This document shows, in pieces, positions 58,562-64,000 of a DNA stretch of 64,000 nucleotides. The translations under genes and the position numbers were made by a program. A model generated the notes under the pieces. The model searched no databases. It was not told the DNA's origin and was given only the letters and a program-made list of their open reading frames with translations. The stretch comes from Carnobacterium funditum DSM 5970 (lineage in GTDB: Bacteria > Bacillota > Bacilli > Lactobacillales > Carnobacteriaceae): assembly GCF_000744185.1 (NCBI RefSeq), contig NZ_JQLL01000001.1, positions 1 to 64,000 on the forward strand, in the 5' to 3' direction. The stretch's first letter is position 1. Every line of letters begins with the position of its first letter.

Positions 58562-59992
58562 ATGAATTTTGAAACAGTCATCGGACTTGAAGTACACGTA
58601 GAATTAAAAACAGAATCAAAAATGTTCTCACCATCTCCAGCACATTTTGGTGCAGAACCCAATACCAATACAAACGTAATAGACTGGGGTTACCCTGGAG
58701 TATTGCCTGTAATCAATGAACAAGCTGTAGAGTACGCAATGAAGGCTGCTATGGCCTTAAATTGCGAAATTTCAACAGATACTAAATTCGACCGTAAAAA
58801 CTATTTCTATCCAGATAATCCAAAAGCCTACCAAATTTCACAATTTGATAAGCCTATTGGGCACGATGGTTGGATTGACATTGAAGTCGAAGGCAAACAA
58901 AAACGTATTCGCATTGAGCGTGTTCATTTAGAAGAAGATGCTGGTAAAAACAACCACGGAACAGATGGTTATTCCTATGTCGATTTAAACCGTCAAGGCA
59001 CACCATTGATTGAAATCGTATCTGAAGCAGATATGCGTTCACCAGAAGAAGCTTACGCTTATTTAGAAGCTCTTAAACAAATTGTACAATACACTGGAGT
59101 CAGTGATGTGAAGATGGAAGAAGGCTCGATGCGTTGTGATGCGAACGTTTCATTGCGTCCAATTGGGCAAGAAACTTTTGGAACAAAAGCTGAATTAAAA
59201 AACTTGAATTCATTCAACTTTGTTCGTCGTGGATTAGCCTTTGAAGAAGTCCGTCAAGAAAAAGTCTTATTATCTGGTGGAATCATTGAACAAGAAACAC
59301 GTCGTTACGATGAAACAACAGGTGCAACGATTTTGATGAGAATTAAAGAAGGATCAGACGATTACCGTTATTTCCCGGAACCAGATCTGCCTAATTTAGT
59401 TATCGATGATACGTGGATTGAAAAAGTGAAAAATAGCATCCCAGAAATGCCATCAGAACGCCGTATTCGCTATGTAAAAGACTTCGGATTATCCGATTAT
59501 GATGCCATGGTTATGACGGCAACAAAAGAAATGTCAGATTTCTTTGAAGAAACACTAGCTAAGAAAGTTGATGCCAAACAAGCTTCCAACTGGTTAATGG
59601 GTGAAGTTTCAGCATATGTAAACAGTGAAAAAATAGAATTACATGATACGAAATTAACACCAGAAAACTTAGCCGGCATGATTAATTTGATTGCCGATGG
59701 CACAATTAGTTCAAAAATAGCTAAAAAAGTCTTCCAAGAACTCATTCAAAAAGGCGGTAGCGCTCAAGAAGTTGTGGAAAAAAATGGTTGGATTCAACTA
59801 AGCGATCCTTCAAAATTAATTCCAATGGTTAACGAAGTACTGGATAAAAATCCTCAATCTATTGAAGATTTCAAAAACGGAAAAGATCGAGCAATCGGTT
59901 TCTTGGTTGGACAAATTATGAAAGCTACTAAAGGACAAGCCAATCCAGGGATTGTAAACAAGCTATTGAATGAAGAGTTAGCAAAGCGTTAA
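58562..59992 (+). CDS. gatB: Asp-tRNA(Asn)/Glu-tRNA(Gln) amidotransferase subunit B
   Basis: 476 residues. The N-terminal kinase-like domain has [20 protein letters not shown], the family signature region has [12 protein letters not shown] (about 194-205), and the C-terminal GatB/YqeY domain ends the protein (about 330-476). It phosphorylates Glu-tRNA or Asp-tRNA and transfers ammonia from GatA. It forms the third gene of the gatCAB operon. Confidence 0.96.
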   Translation: MNFETVIGLEVHVELKTESKMFSPSPAHFGAEPNTNTNVIDWGYPGVLPVINEQAVEYAMKAAMALNCEISTDTKFDRKNYFYPDNPKAYQISQFDKPIGHDGWIDIEVEGKQKRIRIERVHLEEDAGKNNHGTDGYSYVDLNRQGTPLIEIVSEADMRSPEEAYAYLEALKQIVQYTGVSDVKMEEGSMRCDANVSLRPIGQETFGTKAELKNLNSFNFVRRGLAFEEVRQEKVLLSGGIIEQETRRYDETTGATILMRIKEGSDDYRYFPEPDLPNLVIDDTWIEKVKNSIPEMPSERRIRYVKDFGLSDYDAMVMTATKEMSDFFEETLAKKVDAKQASNWLMGEVSAYVNSEKIELHDTKLTPENLAGMINLIADGTISSKIAKKVFQELIQKGGSAQEVVEKNGWIQLSDPSKLIPMVNEVLDKNPQSIEDFKNGKDRAIGFLVGQIMKATKGQANPGIVNKLLNEELAKR

Positions 59993-60021
59993 TGATTGGT
60001 TAATAGTAAAGGAGAGTTTCT

Positions 60022-61050
60022 ATGCGTGCCAGAATTATTTATAATCCAACTTCGGGACGGGAGCTAGTCAAACGTAACTTAGTGGATATTCTTCAAATAT
60101 ATGAAAACGCCGGATATGAAACCAGCGCTTTTGAAACAACAGCAAAAAAATATTCAGCACTTCATGAAGCAACCAGAGCAGCTAAGGCAGGTTTTGAATT
60201 AATCGTAGCTGCTGGTGGAGATGGGACAATCAATGAAGTCGTAAATGGAATTGCTGAATTAGAAAAAAGACCGAAAATAGCCATTATACCTGCTGGGACA
60301 ACGAATGACTACGCAAGGGCTTTGCATATTCCGAGAAACAACTTGATAGAGGCAGCTAAGTTGATACAAAAGAAAGAAACAGTTAAAATGGATATTGGAA
60401 AAGCCGTCATGGCTGAAAAAGAAAGCTACTTTATCAATATTGGTGGAGGAGGACTTTTAACAGAATTAACCTATGATGTTCCATCAACGCTAAAATCTGT
60501 TTTTGGTTCATTAGCTTATTTTGTTAAAGGAGCAGAAATGCTGCCACGGATTAAACCGATTCCTATGCATATCGAATACGATGAAGGCACTTATGAAGGC
60601 ACAGCTTCAATGTTTTTTATAGCGCTAACCAATTCAGTGGGCGGTTTTGAACAAATTGCTCCTGATGCTTTATTAGATGATGGAAAGTTCACGATGATTG
60701 TCGTGAAAACAGCCAGTCAAATTGAAATTCTCCATTTAGTTGCGTTGCTATTGAATGGTGGAAAGCATATTGACCACCCAAGTATTTTATACGCAAAAAC
60801 GAGTAAAATTCATGCCAGACCAGCAGATGATTCCAGGATGATGATTAATTTAGATGGCGAATATGGTGGAGATGCTCCAGTTACGTTTATTAACTTATAT
60901 CAACACATCGAAATCATTGCAAACAGTGATGATATCAGTGCGACTGGCTATACCATTGATCCTATTGAAGAATCTGAAGAAGAAGCCTTCATTAAGGAAG
61001 TAGAAGGACTGACTGAATTAGATATTAGTGGAGACCGAATCGTTTCTTGA
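60022..61050 (+). CDS. dagK: Diacylglycerol/lipid kinase family protein (DagK-like)
   Basis: 342 residues. The N-terminal catalytic domain has IIYNPTSGRE (about 5-14) and the glycine-rich GGDGTINEVVNGI (about 65-77), then IPAGTTNDYARAL (about 90-102). The C-terminal domain is beta-rich. Members phosphorylate diacylglycerol recycled from lipoteichoic acid synthesis to phosphatidic acid at the membrane. It follows gatB by 29 bases, the conserved position in Firmicutes, and ends in a terminator. Its last 25 residues are acidic and not conserved. Confidence 0.9.
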   Translation: MRARIIYNPTSGRELVKRNLVDILQIYENAGYETSAFETTAKKYSALHEATRAAKAGFELIVAAGGDGTINEVVNGIAELEKRPKIAIIPAGTTNDYARALHIPRNNLIEAAKLIQKKETVKMDIGKAVMAEKESYFINIGGGGLLTELTYDVPSTLKSVFGSLAYFVKGAEMLPRIKPIPMHIEYDEGTYEGTASMFFIALTNSVGGFEQIAPDALLDDGKFTMIVVKTASQIEILHLVALLLNGGKHIDHPSILYAKTSKIHARPADDSRMMINLDGEYGGDAPVTFINLYQHIEIIANSDDISATGYTIDPIEESEEEAFIKEVEGLTELDISGDRIVS

Positions 61051-61073
61051 AAATAAAAATAAGTAAACTTTGA

Positions 61074-61119
61074 GTTTGCTACTCTTTTGTGTCATAATGA
61101 AGAGTAGCGAACTTTTTTT
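61074..61119 (+). terminator. Terminator after the lipid kinase
   Basis: GTTTGCTACTCTT pairs with AAGAGTAGCGAAC around a 13-base loop, followed by seven T. The rest of the gap (61120-61390) has no gene that I can support. Confidence 0.9.
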
Positions 61120-61392
61120 AAATGGAACCAATAATTAAACAGTCTGATAATTAAAATAATAAAGCTTAGTTCTTGCAAAAAAAGTAAAAACTTAGTTAAA
61201 CATTCTGATACAGCTGTCATTTGAATTTCAGTCTCATGAGATAGATAGGATTATTTTATCCATCATCCAACTAAACCGGTCGAGTCAGGAACACTCCCAG
61301 TTCAATAAGGATGACAAAAAGTAAAGGATATCCAAAAGAACACGCTGACAGAAAATAAAATCAATCGACTACACCAACTATGAATTAAAAAT

Positions 61393-61420
61393 ACTCGTTG
61401 AAAAACGAAGGGAGTTTTTT
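61393..61420 (+). promoter_or_regulatory. Leader hairpin with T tract covering the rlmCD ribosome site
   Basis: ACTCGTT, loop GAAA, AACGAAGGGAGT, then six T, just before ATG 61426. The right arm contains the ribosome site GGGAG. It can act either as a compact terminator or as a cover for the ribosome site. Confidence 0.4.
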
Positions 61421-61425
61421 ATAAA

Positions 61426-62811
61426 ATGAAAAATAACAAGACAATACCCGTTCAAAAAAACGAAAAACACACAGTTAAGATTGAAGATTTAACACATGAA
61501 GGTATGGGAGTAGCGAAAATAGATGGCTACCCACTATTTATTGAAGATGCTTTACCTGGTGAAGAGATGGAAGTTAAAATTCACAAAACCGGTAAATCTT
61601 TTGGTTATGCAAAAAGTATGAAACGTTTGACTTCTAGTCAAAACCGCGTTGAGATAAAAGACGAAAACTTTACACGTGCTGGAATTACACCATTGCAACA
61701 CATCCATTACCCAGCTCAATTAGCTTTCAAAAAACAACAAATTAAAAATGTCATGAAACGTATCGCTAAAGTCTCTGATGTAAAAATTCTTGATACAAAA
61801 GGCATGACTGAGCCTTGGGGATACCGCAATAAAGCGTCTGTTCCAGTAAGAAAAATTGGCGACAAGTTAATGACAGGATTTTTCCGTAAAAATAGCCATG
61901 ATTTAATTGCAATGGAGAATTTTTACATTCAAGATCCTAAAATTGATGAAGCAATTGTTAAAGTTCGTGACATTATGCGTACGTACAATGTCAAACCTTA
62001 CAATGAAAAAGACAACACGGGTAACTTACGCCATATTATTGTGCGTCGTGGCTATTACACAGGTGAGATGATGATCGTTCTTGTAACAAGAACAGCTAAA
62101 TTATTCCCTGCAAGTAAAATTATTCCAGATATCACAGAGGCATTGCCTGAAGTAGTCAGTGTCGTTCAAAATGTGAACCCAACTCGTACAAATACTATTC
62201 TTGGTGAGGAAGCCATTGTAATGTTTGGCGAAGATAAATACACAGATACGTTACTTGGGAAAAAATATGAAATTTCACATCGTTCATTCTACCAAGTAAA
62301 CCCAACACAAACAGAAAAATTATACAACGTTGTGTTAGATTTTGCTGCATTAACAGGTGAAGAAACGGTTATTGATGCCTACAGTGGTATCGGAACCATT
62401 ACTTTAACTCTAGCAGACAACGCAAAACACGTTTATGGAATTGAATCTGTTGAACAAGCTGTTGAAAATGCAAGAACAAACGCTAAATTAAATAATGTTG
62501 AAAATGTTACATTTGAAGCAGGATTAGCTGAAGAAGTGATGGTTGAGTGGAGTAAAGAAGGCCGTAAAGCTGATTTAGTCGTAGTAGATCCACCACGTAA
62601 AGGGCTAGAGGAAGCGTTTATTAATGCGGTCATAGAAATGCAACCAGCTAAAATGATTTATGTGAGTTGTAACCCAGCAACATTAGCACGTGACGTCGCT
62701 TTATTAGCAGATGGCGGCTATATAGCTGAAAAAATTCAGCCAGTAGACTTATTCCCACAAACAAGTCATGTAGAGAGTGTGACATTGTTGTCACGTACAA
62801 CTGCTAAATAG
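61426..62811 (+). CDS. rlmCD: 23S rRNA (uracil-5-)-methyltransferase RlmCD
   Basis: 461 residues. An N-terminal TRAM domain (about 8-70, with VKIEDLTHEGMGVAKIDGYP) binds RNA. The methyltransferase part has SFYQVNPTQTEKLY (about 286-299), DAYSGIGTIT (AdoMet loop, about 316-325), VVDPPRKGLE, and the catalytic cysteine in YVSCNPATLARD (about 411-422). The family methylates U747 and U1939 of 23S rRNA in Gram-positives. Four-cysteine iron-sulfur residues of the E. coli RlmD type are not seen. The start is ATG 61426 with GGGAG upstream. Confidence 0.92.
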   Translation: MKNNKTIPVQKNEKHTVKIEDLTHEGMGVAKIDGYPLFIEDALPGEEMEVKIHKTGKSFGYAKSMKRLTSSQNRVEIKDENFTRAGITPLQHIHYPAQLAFKKQQIKNVMKRIAKVSDVKILDTKGMTEPWGYRNKASVPVRKIGDKLMTGFFRKNSHDLIAMENFYIQDPKIDEAIVKVRDIMRTYNVKPYNEKDNTGNLRHIIVRRGYYTGEMMIVLVTRTAKLFPASKIIPDITEALPEVVSVVQNVNPTRTNTILGEEAIVMFGEDKYTDTLLGKKYEISHRSFYQVNPTQTEKLYNVVLDFAALTGEETVIDAYSGIGTITLTLADNAKHVYGIESVEQAVENARTNAKLNNVENVTFEAGLAEEVMVEWSKEGRKADLVVVDPPRKGLEEAFINAVIEMQPAKMIYVSCNPATLARDVALLADGGYIAEKIQPVDLFPQTSHVESVTLLSRTTAK

Positions 62812-62848
62812 ACACCTAAAATCTTAATTTAAAGGCACATTTAAGAGT

Positions 62849-62905
62849 ATTGCTATTATAGAGAATTACTTGAAAAAGTGGTGATTCTCTATAATGGCAA
62901 TTTTT
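62849..62905 (+). terminator. Terminator after rlmCD
   Basis: ATTGC and ATTATAGAGAAT pair with ATTCTCTATAAT and GCAAT around a long loop, followed by TTTT. Confidence 0.88.
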
Positions 62906-63269
62906 CGTTTTAGGGCGTATTTTTTGGTGAAGCATCTATTTAGCAAGTGAATAATCTCTTAGAAACTAAATTCGCAATAGAAAAAGCACAAAAAAATATT
63001 GAATCTAGGTATAGACAAGAAACATTAAGCAAGAGATTCTATGCTAGCACATGATCTTGAAAAAGTAACCATGGATAAAAGAATTTGTTGGAAAACTGCT
63101 ATTCATTTGTAAAAAGATACTGCATTTAGAATTTTTTTGAAATTTAGCATAATTTAGCATTAGATGAAGCAAGTGAAGATTAATTAAGAGAAATTCTATA
63201 TAGCAAGACGTTCTATATTAGTATAATTTCTATGTATTAGCACAACTAGCTATTGTAAATTAGTTATGA
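62906..63269. other. Non-coding AT-rich spacer
   Basis: About 360 bases with no supportable gene. Two related stretches (ATTTAGCATAATTTAGCATT and TTCTATATAGCAAG/TTCTATATTAG) look like short local repeats only. Confidence 0.45.
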
Positions 63270-63353
63270 TATAATTTTAGATATTATTAGATAAAGTTCG
63301 GGTTTTATTGGTGCCCGCTACTATCAAATGTGATAGGTTTAGGGGGTTTTTTC
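63270..63353 (+). promoter_or_regulatory. Promoter and switch-like leader of the MpsC-type gene
   Basis: TATAAT at 63270-63275, then a leader of about 70 bases. CGGG (63299-63302) can pair with CCCG (63314-63317). Alternatively CCC (63314-63316) and CTATC (63321-63325) pair with GATAG (63332-63336) and GGG (63342-63346), followed by six T (63347-63352) right before ATG 63354. The two folds exclude each other. I do not recognise a known riboswitch class. Confidence 0.4.
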
Positions 63354-63716
63354 ATGACAAAAGGACAAATTGAATCGAAGTTAAGCGAAGCAATTAGTAA
63401 GTTTGAAATTGAACAGATGGGAAGAGGACCAGAGAAAATCAGAACGACTATCTTTCAGGATTTGATTATTATCAGACTAAAAGGATTTCTTAGTGTATCA
63501 GAGAAAAGACTCGCTCAAAATAAGGACGGTATTGAATTAATAAAAAAAGTAAGAACGGCCTTGTTTGAAAATGCACGTAACGAATTGGAAGAGGCTGTTA
63601 AGTCCGTTATAGATGTTAATATAATAAGCACGTATTCAGATGTGAGCACCAAAACAGGTGAAAAGATTATTGGCATCGTTGTTGATCAGAATATTGAAGA
63701 AAATTTAATCGATTAA
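63354..63716 (+). CDS. MpsC/DUF2294 family protein
   Basis: 120 residues, soluble, with the DUF2294 features GRGPEKIRTTIFQDLIIIRL (about 17-36), a central helix (KVRTALFENARNELEEAV) and a short beta end. NCBI groups this family with MpsC, named after a Staphylococcus gene next to the MpsAB bicarbonate/cation transporter; mpsAB is not in the window. Its own biochemical role is unknown. The frame is open to 63330 but the ATG at 63354 matches the family. The GGGGG ribosome site and a T tract lie in a hairpin just upstream. Confidence 0.75.
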   Translation: MTKGQIESKLSEAISKFEIEQMGRGPEKIRTTIFQDLIIIRLKGFLSVSEKRLAQNKDGIELIKKVRTALFENARNELEEAVKSVIDVNIISTYSDVSTKTGEKIIGIVVDQNIEENLID

Positions 63717-63761
63717 GTCTTTGGAAGACTTTTTGAAAGGTCTTTGACCAGTCAAAAGTAA

Positions 63762-63808
63762 CCCAATAATAAAAGTTCTGTTAAAGAATTTTTATTATTG
63801 GGTTTTTT
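63762..63808 (+). terminator. Terminator after the MpsC-type gene
   Basis: CCAATAATAAAA pairs with TTTTATTATTGG around a 14-base loop, followed by G and seven T. Confidence 0.9.
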
Positions 63809-63809
63809 T

Positions 63810-64000
63810 ATTATAAATCAAACAGGGGAGCTTTATAGTGGCGCAATAGATTTAAAACCTTGTTCTCCTACAAGCCAAAAATCAGATGAATAAATAGTTG
63901 CTAATTATGAGGATAGATCAACTTTACATCTATCAGTAAGAAAATCAACTAATGTAGGATTTTTAATAACAAGAATTATTGGAATTAAGTATCAGGTAAC
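63810..64000. other. Right edge, no gene recognised
   Basis: The last 190 bases show no open frame that I can assign. On the minus strand WLVGEQGFKSIAPL followed by a stop (about 63835-63880) looks like a protein C-terminus, but a stop codon lies about 30 bases upstream in that frame, so it may be the end of a decayed gene. Confidence 0.3.

Overview
The window is low-GC, densely coded chromosomal DNA of a Gram-positive bacterium of the order Lactobacillales. Gene order (pcrA-ligA-camS-gatCAB-lipid kinase-rlmCD), lipoprotein signal peptides, CcpA/CodY-like sites, strong AGGAGG ribosome sites, a low-affinity PBP and a CamS pheromone lipoprotein all fit. A Carnobacterium-like member of Carnobacteriaceae is my best guess, but this is inference from protein flavour and not a database result. 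Almost all genes are on the + strand. No rRNA, tRNA, CRISPR array or prophage was seen.

Layout. 1-3.2 kb: a flavoprotein fragment, a GRP-type sugar transporter and an amino acid permease. 3.2-9.4 kb: a repeat array, an ABC exporter pair with a giant coiled-coil FtsX permease, and a second array interrupted by an IS3-family element (9.4-11.1 kb). 11.1-13.6 kb: two tandem FUSC/ArAE-like genes (one frameshifted) and a GerMN lipoprotein. 13.7-19.1 kb: a CodY-type promoter and the branched-chain amino acid operon livJHMGF plus a CBS-ACT protein. 19.2-24.4 kb: a secreted DUF1002 protein, then a D-serine module (YheO-type regulator, EIIC-like transporter, dsdA, ridA). 24.6-29.3 kb: two tandem FMN riboswitches followed by ribD-ribE-ribBA-ribH and a HAD phosphatase. 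29.3-33.7 kb: an oxidoreductase, then a TetR-SulP pair flanked by decayed IS-like sequence. 33.8-41.2 kb: cell-wall genes (VanY-type carboxypeptidase, GH73 glucosaminidase, class B PBP), a TIM-barrel protein and a CNNM/CBS protein. 41.3-49.6 kb: purine metabolism (purine riboswitch, xpt, pbuX, purK, purB, EamA transporter, GntR, nucleoside hydrolase). 49.8-62.8 kb: pcrA, ligA, camS, gatCAB, lipid kinase, rlmCD. The window ends with an MpsC/DUF2294 gene.

The most unusual feature is a family of about 120-bp hairpin repeats at six loci (25 full units and 4 partial ones), always in the same orientation and always starting exactly at, or a few codons before, the stop codon of the upstream gene. 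Stem sequences differ between loci but change in matched pairs, so the fold is conserved rather than the sequence. At two loci the repeat is translated and gives two unrelated proteins the same C-terminal residues (KQDAE). I do not recognise this family. The second unusual feature is the duplicated FMN riboswitch, each copy with its own terminator, in front of one riboflavin operon.
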